From Bacteroidota bacterium (GTDB taxonomy: Bacteria; Bacteroidota; Bacteroidia; Flavobacteriales_D; Crocinitomicaceae), in NCBI GenBank assembly GCA_018825925.1, contig JAHKAT010000034.1:1-5346 (forward strand): a DNA stretch of 5,346 nt, written 5' to 3'. The first letter of the stretch is position 1; every line of letters starts with the position of its first letter. Made by a program: the position numbers and the translations under genes. Shown here in pieces: positions 1-5,174 of the stretch. Under the pieces are notes generated by a model. It searched no databases, was not told the origin of the DNA, and saw only the letters and a list, made by a program, of their open reading frames with translations.

Positions 1-60
1 CCGCCTTCTGGTCACGGCGCCCGGCCTGTCGGCCCAGGCCGTGGCGCGCTCGATCGAGGG
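1..60. other. High-GC foreign fragment at left edge
   Basis: These 60 bases are 47/60 G+C (78%), whereas everything to the right is far more AT-rich. On the plus strand, frame 2 is open from the edge and reads RLLVTAPGLSAQAVARSIEG before running out of frame into the intron (stop at 113-115), so it could be the end of a coding region from a high-GC organism. I do not recognise a family. The change occurs exactly where the last recognisable codons of the intron reverse transcriptase end (about 61-64). It is either a real recombination or deletion junction or an assembly chimera; a repeated element such as an intron is a typical place for the latter. Confidence 0.5.
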
Positions 61-61
61 C

Positions 62-200
62 TATCTTCAATTCCATGTAAATATCCAACATTGCGACATA
101 TCCTCTTTGCCTTAACCGTTTGAGTGTGATTACCTGCGGTGCTGCTTCGCGGTGTAGTAATCATGATTGGCGACTGAGCAACTGCCCACCCTCCTTTTAC
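62..200 (-). pseudogene. Detached C-terminal remnant of the intron reverse transcriptase
   Basis: Past the stop at 201-203, the same minus-strand frame reads VKGGWAVAQSPIMITT (155 upward), the standard continuation after AWSRTR in this family. After 22 extra bases (131-152) the frame changes, and 130 down to 62 reads ITLKRLRQRGYVAMLDIY followed by MELKI, the usual C-terminal tail. Removing 198-245 and 131-152 would rebuild a continuous protein of about 423 residues, close to the normal length of endonuclease-less intron proteins. This is decayed coding sequence, not a separate gene. The reading is direct; the expected family tail is from memory of the family. Confidence 0.75.
131..152 (-). 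other. Apparent 22-bp frameshifting insertion in the RT gene
   Basis: Twenty-two bases separate codons for IMITT (down to 153) from ITLKRLRQ (starting at 130) and change the reading frame. The insert is GC-rich and carries GCGGTG twice. It is bracketed by a 7-bp inverted repeat, TGATTAC (127-133) and GTAATCA (157-163), so the region could form a hairpin. Both this and the 48-bp insert contain GCAGCAC on the minus strand, a weak similarity that may be chance. Confidence 0.5.
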
Positions 201-245
201 TCATTTTTGTCTGTTTTTTATCTGTATTAGTGAGTGCTGCGTAAT
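198..245 (-). other. Apparent 48-bp in-frame insertion with stop in the RT gene
   Basis: Between the codons for SRTR (ending at 246) and KGGWAVAQ (starting at 197) lie 48 bases with no counterpart in the usual family sequence. They are a multiple of three, keep the frame, but contain TGA at 201-203. On the minus strand they begin ATTACGCAGCAC and end ATGAGTA. No obvious target-site duplication flanks them. Boundaries are placed by protein continuity and could shift by a few bases. Confidence 0.55.
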
Positions 246-1400
246 TCTTGTTCTACTCCATGCATAGGCGTGGTCTTGGTCAATTCCCAGTCGAATGAGG
301 TTTTTCCTTTTCCGTTCGGGTTTCTTCCAATCTGTCCATATACAATAGCGTAAGCGATTCCTTAACCAGCCATCGATGTCTCGGAGTTTACCTTGAATAT
401 TAGCTCCCCGAAAATAGTTTAGCCATCCTCGTTGAACCTCATTTATCTTGGCAACTCGTTCATCAAAACTCATTGGTTTGGTCTTACGGGTTATCGCTTT
501 CACATTCATTTTCAACCGTTGCCATGCCTTTTCACTCACAACCAATTGATAACGCCCTTTTATTCCCTTCTGGTAGGTGGGAACGAAACCAAACCCAAGG
601 AGTTGAAATTGCACAGGCTTTCTAATACCACTCTTTTCCTTATTTATTGTAAGTTTTAGTTTGGTTTTTAGATAGGATGAGATTTCTCTCATCACTGCCA
701 ACGCATCGCTCTTTCGTTTGGTGTAAATACTGAAATCATCGGCGTATCGAACAAAGCGGAGTTTTCGCCGTGTTAATTCCTTGTCTAACTCATTGAGTAG
801 GATATTGGATAACAGTGGGCTAATTGGGCTTCCTTGTGGAACACCCCTTCTCCTCTTTTGTAGTTTGCCATTAATCTGTATCGGTACTCGTAGCCATCTC
901 CGTATTAATCGAAGGGTTATAGGGCATTTCACCTTTTGATAGAGTAAATTCAATAGCAGGCAATGGTCTACTTCGTCGAAGAATGTTTTCAGGTCAATGT
1001 CTACGATAAACGAGAATCCCTCATGGATATGTTCCAGTGCCTTACCAACTGCTTGGTGGGCGTTTTTATTGGGTCGGAAACCGTAGCTATGGTCGCTAAA
1101 TTCATTCTCATACTTAGGCATCATAGCTTGTGATACCGCTTGTTGGAGTAACCTATCGGTTACCGTTGGAATTCCTAGTAGTCGTGTTTTACCATTTCCT
1201 TTGGGAATCTCCACTCCAAGAATAGATTGAGGGTAGTAAGATCCTTCTTTGATTGATCGGGTAATTGACGATTTGTTTTCGCGGAAATAATCCGCAAATT
1301 CTGTCGTTTTCTTACCATCAATCCCTGCACTGCCTTTATTGACTACAACTTGTCGCAAGGCTCTTTGGAGGTTGTAAGGATGAATTACTTGTTCTATCAT
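201..1400 (-). CDS. Group II intron reverse transcriptase/maturase, prematurely terminated
   Basis: This intron-encoded protein binds its own intron RNA to assist splicing and copies it during retrohoming. Visible blocks in order are: N-terminal RT0-2 (about residues 1-110, with LLGIPTVTDRLLQQA and SYGFRP); RT3 with VDIDLKTFFDEV (133-144, likely catalytic D136); QGSPISPLLSNI (189-200); FVRYADDF (217-223, catalytic D221 and D222); RT7 near LLGFGF (268-272); and maturase domain X with GWLNYFR (325-331) and WLRNRLRYCIWTDWKKP (345-361). No HNH endonuclease domain is present. The family normally continues from AWSRTR into a GGWAVAQSPI-type C-terminus. Here the frame instead reads 14 unrelated residues and stops at 201-203, although the expected C-terminus is still encoded downstream. 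The ATG at 1398-1400 suits the family's usual MIEQV start. The reverse transcriptase core looks intact; function in vivo is doubtful because the C-terminus and the intron 3' end are lost. Confidence 0.9.
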   Translation of the reverse strand: MIEQVIHPYNLQRALRQVVVNKGSAGIDGKKTTEFADYFRENKSSITRSIKEGSYYPQSILGVEIPKGNGKTRLLGIPTVTDRLLQQAVSQAMMPKYENEFSDHSYGFRPNKNAHQAVGKALEHIHEGFSFIVDIDLKTFFDEVDHCLLLNLLYQKVKCPITLRLIRRWLRVPIQINGKLQKRRRGVPQGSPISPLLSNILLNELDKELTRRKLRFVRYADDFSIYTKRKSDALAVMREISSYLKTKLKLTINKEKSGIRKPVQFQLLGFGFVPTYQKGIKGRYQLVVSEKAWQRLKMNVKAITRKTKPMSFDERVAKINEVQRGWLNYFRGANIQGKLRDIDGWLRNRLRYCIWTDWKKPERKRKNLIRLGIDQDHAYAWSRTRITQHSLIQIKNRQK

Positions 1401-1988
1401 TCTTGGTTTACTTGTTGTTAACCTGTTTTCGTTTTGGGTGGCTATCCGTCAATCGACCGATTCCAATCCAAATTGAAAACCCATTTACGTTCAGTCCTTC
1501 ATAGTTTGGTTTGTCTTCTCTTGTGAATAATCCTTACAGAAAACACTTAACAAGCTACTACTATGACCTCTGCTGACTTCTCCGTTCAACCAACCCGTGG
1601 CTACGGAGACCTCCCCTGGTAAGAGCATTTTCCTTCCTCCAATCACTGCAGTATCTACACATTAGAAAACAGCTCTCTAGCTGCATTGACGTTCGATTGT
1701 CAACTTCGGGCGTCGCAATGATGTGCTTACTTACCCTTTCTATCATGCCTCTTATACTGTTCCTGTTCGTCAGTACCGGATTTTGCAGTATCGCTTCCTT
1801 CACTGCTTGAATCACTCCGAGCCAGCTTGCGACTTGCTAAATCTTCAGGGCGTTACCCCTGCGATTAAGGGACTCACACCCTCAGGAAAATTTGCACACT
1901 AAATATTGTTACTGTCATCGCAAATTTGCATTTTTGAATTCTTCAGTGAGCTTCACTTAGTGTGCGCTCCTGCTCATGCAGGGCACAC
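1401..1988 (-). ncRNA. Group II intron RNA, domains I-IV (5' part)
   Basis: This 588-nt stretch lies between the intron 5' end and the reverse transcriptase start codon. On the minus strand it contains the basal GTGTGC hairpin at the 5' end, a segment GGGTGTGAGTCCC (about 1872-1884) of the sort found in the exon-binding part of domain I, and a hairpin with stem CTCCGT/ACGGAG (1580-1585 with 1603-1608). That hairpin is followed by GAAGTCAGCAGAGGTCATAG (1561-1580), a string I recognise from the region just upstream of the protein in bacterial group II introns. A small open frame at 1561-1815 overlaps this RNA and is not regarded as a gene. Domain borders were not folded computationally. Confidence 0.75.
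1960..1988 (-). other. Intron 5'-terminal hairpin and splice boundary
   Basis: On the minus strand GTGTGC and CCTGC, separated from their partners by an ATGA loop, pair with GCAGG and GCACAC, giving two stacked stems of 5 and 6 bp. This is the basal structure expected right at a group II intron 5' end and places the exon-intron boundary between 1989 and 1988. A start two bases upstream (GTGTGTG, 1990) is also possible because of the GT repeat. Confidence 0.65.
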
Positions 1989-2114
1989 ACAAACGCTAAA
2001 CGGCCATGCCGGAGTATCAGGTTAAAATGAACGTAAAACTAAATTTATCTGTGAATGGTTTGCTTAAAAGTTTTTGGTAATTTTCCGGCACGGCACATAG
2101 CCAAACCGTTAAAC
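1989..2114. repeat. Palindromic attC-like element A (intron insertion site)
   Basis: The 5' arm holds GCCATGCCGGA (2003-2013). The 3' arm holds TCCGGCACGGC (2084-2094), its reverse complement at 10 of 11 positions, separated by about 70 bases. The element ends in GTTAAAC (2108-2114), an exact fit to the integron core consensus GTTRRRY. The 5' side has GCTAAAC (1995-2001), one mismatch from RYYYAAC. The group II intron interrupts the outermost 5' part, where the minus-strand exon reads ...GCGTTTGT before the intron. The remainder of the 5' arm and the preceding cassette are missing because of the intron truncation. That these are recombination sites is inference. Confidence 0.5.
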
Positions 2115-2223
2115 AACATAGCGGTTCAAAGCAGGCTGACCACCTAAAATGACAGATTAAACAAAAAAATGGAGTATTCCGAAAATCCTTAAGAATAAGA
2201 GAAAATTAATAAACTTAAAAAAA
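2115..2223 (+). other. AT-rich leader before the lipoprotein gene
   Basis: This stretch holds no credible gene; the only ATG frames (for example at 2170) close after a few codons. It becomes strongly A-rich just before the ATG at 2224, as is common for Bacteroidetes translation starts that lack a Shine-Dalgarno site. I see no convincing promoter of the TTG / TAnnTTTG type. It lacks the GACAGACAATG leader seen before the two later genes. Confidence 0.4.
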
Positions 2224-2661
2224 ATGAAAATCAAATCACTAATAGTAGTTGTAAGCTTGATATTAAGCAGTTGTGCAAGCACATTTCAATATAATAAAAT
2301 TGCACAACCAAATTCTAATGACAAAGAAATGGCGACAATTTATGTCTTAAGACGATCTTCTTTTGGTTCAGCAATAAAATTTTGGATTTATCAAGACGAA
2401 AAGTTAATTGGTAAACTCGGCCCAAAAAGCTATTTGGCTTGGACTGTAAAACCAGATGGTAAAGATTTAACAATTATGAGTAAATCTGAAAATAAAGATA
2501 TGCTTACAATAAATCCTCAAGCCGGAAAGACGTATTATATAAAGCAAAAAGTCAAAATGGGAATTGCAATAGCTAGAACGGGACTTGAATTTATTGAAGA
2601 AAATGAAGGCAAAGAAATTTTACGAAAATTAAAAGCCCCAAAATCTAAATACACAGAATAA
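2224..2661 (+). CDS. DUF2846-like lipoprotein
   Basis: A 145-residue protein with a lipoprotein signal peptide: MKIK, a hydrophobic stretch, and lipobox L14-S15-S16-C17, so it should be cleaved before Cys17 and lipidated. The residues after the cysteine (ASTFQ) do not form the charged surface-export signal of Bacteroidetes, so a periplasm-facing location is more likely. The body (ATIYVLRRSSF, a WIYQDEKLIGKL strand pair, and AGKTYYIKQ) matches my memory of DUF2846, a small beta-rich family with no established biochemical role. The C-terminal lysine-rich tail ends the protein cleanly. It is the first gene of its cassette-like unit; the next tiny ORF starts 1 nt after its stop, suggesting co-transcription. 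Domain assignment is by recognition and not by search. Confidence 0.8.
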   Translation: MKIKSLIVVVSLILSSCASTFQYNKIAQPNSNDKEMATIYVLRRSSFGSAIKFWIYQDEKLIGKLGPKSYLAWTVKPDGKDLTIMSKSENKDMLTINPQAGKTYYIKQKVKMGIAIARTGLEFIEENEGKEILRKLKAPKSKYTE

Positions 2662-2662
2662 T

Positions 2663-2857
2663 ATGAAAATGACAAAAAATAAGATTTGTGTTTACTTATT
2701 GCTGGTAAGAACCTGCTTTTCCTTTAATTCTTGCTCAAAAGAAGAAAGTGGAGTTAAATGTACGACATACTTAAATGGAAGTATTTATAGTGAGTAAACA
2801 GTCTCGAACTGTAGTCTTTGTTCAGCACCTCAAGGTTTTACAACAACTTGTAATTAA
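2663..2857 (+). pseudogene. Small Cys-rich lipoprotein gene with an in-frame stop
   Basis: The ATG lies 1 nt after the preceding stop. The frame reads a short basic start, a hydrophobic segment and FNSCSKEE, a lipobox-like site (Cys24) followed by the SKEE-type signal associated with surface-exposed Bacteroidetes lipoproteins. It stops at TAA 2795-2797 after 44 residues. The same frame then continues with sensible Cys-rich sequence (TVSNCSLCSAPQGFTTTCN) to a second TAA at 2855-2857. A single C-to-T change (CAA to TAA) would explain the first stop. Arg16 inside the hydrophobic segment is also unusual for a signal peptide. Alternatives are a genuine 44-residue peptide, a sequencing error, or real decay. 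No family is recognised. Confidence 0.45.
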
Positions 2858-2869
2858 AAAAATACACTA

Positions 2870-3009
2870 ATGGAATTAACAGAAAAAGTAATAAAATTAA
2901 ATCACTTTTATCAACTGAACAACTAACTCAAGACATTGTCGAAATTGAAATTAATTCGTCAAATCAAAACATCATTGATTATCTTGAAAGTATCGGTGAG
3001 AAGAAGTGA
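2870..3009 (+). pseudogene. Small ORF with an apparent frameshift, unknown function
   Basis: From the ATG at 2870 the frame reads MELTEKVIKLN and stops at 2927-2929. From about 2900 another frame reads KSLLSTEQLTQDIVEIEINS and on through NQNIIDYLESIGEKK, ending at TGA 3007-3009. That second frame has no ATG of its own. Joining the two at the A-rich run near 2896-2903, by adding one base, gives a smooth 46-residue acidic, helix-like protein. I therefore read this as one short gene with a 1-bp loss, real or from sequencing. No family is recognised. Its end overlaps the next ORF in a GTGA arrangement. Confidence 0.4.
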
Positions 3010-3140
3010 AATTTGAAATAAAATCGAATAATAAACCTGGATATATTCAAGAGAAAGGTGGTATAACGTACTTATGGTACAAGAAATCTGATGGAAATTG
3101 GATAATTAAACTATGGGAAATAAATAGACTACTAAATTAA
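3006..3140 (+). CDS. Small hypothetical protein, GTG start
   Basis: A 44-residue frame starting at GTG 3006 and overlapping the preceding stop (GTGA), a common sign of translational coupling. It reads VKFEIKSNNKPGYIQEKGGI and continues through TYLWYKKSDGNWIIKLWEIN to RLLN. It is rich in aromatic residues with alternating polar positions, which suggests beta strands. It could instead be the C-terminal half of the gene before it, separated by a second lesion. The stop is followed immediately by palindromic element B, as expected for the last gene of a cassette. No family is recognised. Confidence 0.35.
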   Translation: MKFEIKSNNKPGYIQEKGGITYLWYKKSDGNWIIKLWEINRLLN

Positions 3141-3277
3141 AGCAGCCCATAACCGAAGTTTGGCAAAATGGCGGGTTTCGTGCGAAATTGAACATTCGGT
3201 TTTCAAATTAACATTAGTGCTAAATTGAAAGTAAGTGCTTCAAAATCTGCCACATCGCCATGCACCAAAACGTTACC
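3141..3277. repeat. Palindromic attC-like element B
   Basis: The 5' arm carries CATAAC (3148-3153) and GGCGGGTTTCGT (3170-3181). The 3' arm carries GCCACATCGCCATGC and ends in AAAACGTTACC (about 3267-3277). GGCGG-type and CTGCC/CGCC-type segments are inverted with respect to each other, so the strand can fold into a long imperfect hairpin. The 22 bases at 3254-3275 match element C (4533-4554) at 21 positions, and the 5' arm motif recurs in element D. It starts directly after the stop of the previous ORF and ends about 20 nt before the next start codon. Confidence 0.5.
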
Positions 3278-3290
3278 ACCTATACTAAAA

Positions 3291-3301
3291 GACAGACAAT
3301 G
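3291..3301 (+). promoter_or_regulatory. Shared translation-start leader GACAGACAATG
   Basis: The 11 bases GACAGACAATG span the start codon chosen here (3299-3301). The identical string occurs at the start of the other secreted-protein gene (4596-4606), in both cases about 20-50 nt after a palindromic element. This repetition argues for ATG 3299 over the in-frame ATG at 3260, which lies inside the palindromic element. A role in translation initiation is inferred. Confidence 0.4.
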
Positions 3302-4468
3302 CAAAGAAAAACATTTTTCATATTAACAATTTTACTTTCGACTTTCAATCTGTTCGGACAGACGGATTCTTGTTGGACTGTTCTTTTAGTAAAAAATGGA
3401 AGGACACCTGACTACACAAAATCTATCAAAGGCAAATTCAATCCTGACGGGTTTTATTTATACAGAAACTGCATTTATGAAATTGATTTAAAAGACAAAC
3501 GAAAACTGAGTGGAAGATTAATAGAGATTACAAAAGACACATTGAGTTTCACAAACTTTTTCAATCAAAATGTTGCCATAAAAGCACAAAGCACTTTGGA
3601 CACCATAAAAATCCATTACAGACAGTTGGATAGGTTGAACTTAATTGCAGACAGAGCATACGGCTGGTATGAGAAACATTCATTTGACAACTTTGATTTT
3701 ATCTTCAAAAAAGATACTTCTAATTGCAAACTTGAAAGCGACTGGCATGAAATATTTTCTAATGATAACCAAAAATATGAATTGGTTCCGCATTTAACAG
3801 TGCAGGGAATAAATTCATTATTTGAAGAAAGTGGTAAAACATACTATTTCTATGGTGCAGGAATGACAAAACCTGACCGTTCTAAAATGGATGACACCTA
3901 CGACAAGAAAAATTTCATTTGGTTTACGCCTTGTAAAGTCGAAGAAATAAATGGACTTGCAATCGGGATTTACACTAAGAATATAAAAAATAAAGAATTC
4001 AATGAACGAGACTCTTTGATTATTCGGGGACTCGCACTTGAACTAAATCCATTTGCCATTTTTGGTTTAATGAATCCAAGACTTAATGGACCGTATCCTG
4101 ACAGTGTAAATATATATTTTGAAAAAATAAAAAACGACTGGCAAGTCAAAGTGAATGGAGTTAATATAAGTCTTGTAAACACAATCAATGAAATGGAAAT
4201 TCGGGGTTTAAATATAACGCCCATCTTGACTGTGATAGACGAAATTCACGGAGTATCAATTTCCGGTATAAATAATTTTTGCTATATTCTCAATGGTGTA
4301 AGTATTGCAGGACTTAGAAATAGAGCAATGATTGCAAAAGGACTTCAAATTGGACTTTTCAATAAATCTACAGATATGCGTGGAATTCAAATTGGACTCT
4401 GGAACACGAACGGTAAAAGGTCGTTACCAATAATAAACTGGCAATTTAAACCAAAGACAAAGAAATGA
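3299..4468 (+). CDS. Secreted protein with LA_2272-type surface repeats
   Basis: A 389-residue protein from ATG 3299. The N-terminus MQRKTFFILTILLSTFNLFG is a classic signal peptide, with likely cleavage before Q21. The middle (about 25-215) has no recognised fold; it contains a strand-rich part with KRKLSGRLIEITKDTLSF. The C-terminal part repeats a [NRHK]-G-[LVI]-x-[IL] unit with glycines at 219, 245, 287, 303, 318, 333, 348 and 362. The last five are spaced almost exactly 15 residues apart, ending in KGLQIGLFN, RGIQIGLWN and LPIINW. I recognise this as the LA_2272-type surface-repeat family, common in Bacteroidetes and Leptospira; the function is unknown and a repetitive beta structure is plausible. 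A longer frame from ATG 3260 adds 13 residues encoded by element B, which would precede the signal peptide, so it is disfavoured. It is the only gene of its unit. Confidence 0.75.
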   Translation: MQRKTFFILTILLSTFNLFGQTDSCWTVLLVKNGRTPDYTKSIKGKFNPDGFYLYRNCIYEIDLKDKRKLSGRLIEITKDTLSFTNFFNQNVAIKAQSTLDTIKIHYRQLDRLNLIADRAYGWYEKHSFDNFDFIFKKDTSNCKLESDWHEIFSNDNQKYELVPHLTVQGINSLFEESGKTYYFYGAGMTKPDRSKMDDTYDKKNFIWFTPCKVEEINGLAIGIYTKNIKNKEFNERDSLIIRGLALELNPFAIFGLMNPRLNGPYPDSVNIYFEKIKNDWQVKVNGVNISLVNTINEMEIRGLNITPILTVIDEIHGVSISGINNFCYILNGVSIAGLRNRAMIAKGLQIGLFNKSTDMRGIQIGLWNTNGKRSLPIINWQFKPKTKK

Positions 4469-4474
4469 GAAGCA

Positions 4475-4557
4475 CTGGTGGTTAACCGCCACTAAGCAAA
4501 CAGGCGGAAACGTATATAATGCTCACCGCCCGATCGCCAAGCACCAAAACGTTATGC
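4475..4557. repeat. Palindromic attC-like element C (short form)
   Basis: This element begins a few bases after the stop at 4468 with an inverted repeat around GGTGGTTAACCGCC (4477-4490). It has the inner pair GGCGG (4503-4507) and CCGCC (4526-4530) around an 18-base loop, and ends with CGTTATGC (4550-4557). The 3' arm at 4533-4554 is the near-identical copy of element B. GTTATGC is the reverse complement of GCATAAC at the 5' edge of element D, as expected if the two ends of one type of core site are being seen. At about 83 bp it is the shortest of the four. No T-run follows, so a simple terminator is unlikely. Confidence 0.5.
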
Positions 4558-4595
4558 GTCAGCTTATAAGAAGACACGACCAACAACAATAAAAC

Positions 4596-4606
4596 GACAG
4601 ACAATG
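4596..4606 (+). promoter_or_regulatory. Shared translation-start leader GACAGACAATG (second copy)
   Basis: This is identical over 11 bases to 3291-3301 and includes the start codon of the 185-residue secreted protein. Both copies are preceded by A-rich sequence. The match supports this start and suggests the two units share a common 5' leader. There is no Shine-Dalgarno-like purine run. Confidence 0.4.
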
Positions 4607-5161
4607 AAACAACTTTTGACAATCATTTTTGCGACACTGACCTTGACTTCCTTCGGACAAGACAAATACAATTATGTTCACTTCAACAAACTGACCGAAG
4701 TTGTGGGGACAGATTATGTAATTGCTTCAATTGAGAATTGGGGTAAAATGTTTGATACTAAAAGCCGCTACCTTTTGTTTATCGACACAAAAACAGGACA
4801 GACAAAACAGATTGACTTTCCTAATGACGGCTATATGGAAAAAATTGAACAAGTTAAAATTGACAGTTTAGGCATTAACAAAATCATTGTTTCGGCACAG
4901 ACAGTTGACCTTGACGGCAAAAGCGGTATAGACTGGGCAGACCCGAAACAAATCATAATACTTTCCGCTGAAGGACAAGAAAAAACTCAATTGACAGACA
5001 ACAAGTTTTTCTCACGGACTTGGACTGTTAACAAACAAACTGGGACAATTGTAATTACTGGGCATTACGACACAAACAACAATAACAAATACGACAAGAC
5101 AGACAAAAATGAAATTCATATTTACGACCTGCGGACACTAAAACTAATTAGCAAAATATGA
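4604..5161 (+). CDS. Small secreted protein of unknown function
   Basis: A 185-residue protein with signal peptide MKQLLTIIFATLTLTSFG, likely cut before Q19. The mature part alternates short hydrophobic strands with polar turns (YLLFIDTKTGQTKQIDF, KIIVSAQTVDLDGKSGID, QIIILSAEGQEKTQL, TGTIVITGHYD, IHIYDLRTLKLISKI), resembling two or three blades of a beta-propeller. The sequence DTNNNNKYDKTDKNE (156-170) looks like a calcium-binding loop of the EF-hand or dockerin kind (Asp/Asn at alternating positions), but only one is present. No family is recognised. The ATG is supported by the shared leader and the signal peptide. The gene ends about 14 nt before element D and is alone in its unit. Confidence 0.7.
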   Translation: MKQLLTIIFATLTLTSFGQDKYNYVHFNKLTEVVGTDYVIASIENWGKMFDTKSRYLLFIDTKTGQTKQIDFPNDGYMEKIEQVKIDSLGINKIIVSAQTVDLDGKSGIDWADPKQIIILSAEGQEKTQLTDNKFFSRTWTVNKQTGTIVITGHYDTNNNNKYDKTDKNEIHIYDLRTLKLISKI

Positions 5162-5174
5162 CAGAAAGCCGAAA

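Larger units (their letters stand above)
61..1988 (-). mobile_element. Group II intron, 3'-truncated, antisense to the downstream genes
   Basis: The minus strand begins at 1988 with GTGTGCCC, a typical group II 5' end. It forms a basal hairpin (1960-1988), continues through about 560 nt of domain I-IV RNA, and then encodes a reverse transcriptase/maturase. No domain V (the conserved ~34-nt catalytic hairpin) or domain VI is visible after the reverse transcriptase remnant, because the sequence switches to unrelated high-GC DNA at about 60. The element therefore has a 5' end but no 3' end here and should not splice or move in this form. It lies inside the 5' arm of a palindromic element, in opposite orientation to the cassette genes. 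The exact RNA class is not settled; lack of an endonuclease domain and the attC-like target would suit a class C-type intron. Confidence 0.85.

Noticed and set aside
432..659. 75-residue plus-strand ORF
   Set aside because: It lies entirely antisense to the reverse transcriptase coding region, whose motifs are unambiguous, so it is a shadow frame.
1561..1815. 84-residue minus-strand ORF in the intron
   Set aside because: It overlaps conserved group II intron RNA (hairpin 1580-1608 and the motif at 1561-1580). Its composition and ending (GGLRSHGLVERRSQQRS) come from the RNA structure, and it has no protein family features.
1888..1930. Direct repeat of AAATTTGCA (1888-1896 and 1922-1930) as a mobile-element or regulatory repeat
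   Set aside because: Both copies lie in intron domain I RNA; GCAAATTTGC is self-complementary and fits local RNA structure.
3260..3298. Upstream in-frame ATG extending the repeat protein by 13 residues
   Set aside because: The extension falls inside palindromic element B and would place 13 polar residues before a complete signal peptide. The ATG at 3299 has the shared leader.
3970..4224. 84-residue minus-strand ORF
   Set aside because: It lies opposite the repeat region of the secreted protein and reflects its periodic codons. It has no independent start context or motif.
4477..4490. GGTGGTTAACCGCC as a transcription terminator
   Set aside because: The short inverted repeat is not followed by a T-run and is better explained as part of element C.
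4515..4520. TATAAT as a sigma70 -10 box
   Set aside because: It lies in the loop of element C, with no -35 partner at suitable spacing, and Bacteroidetes promoters normally use TAnnTTTG. A six-base match in AT-rich loop DNA is weak.
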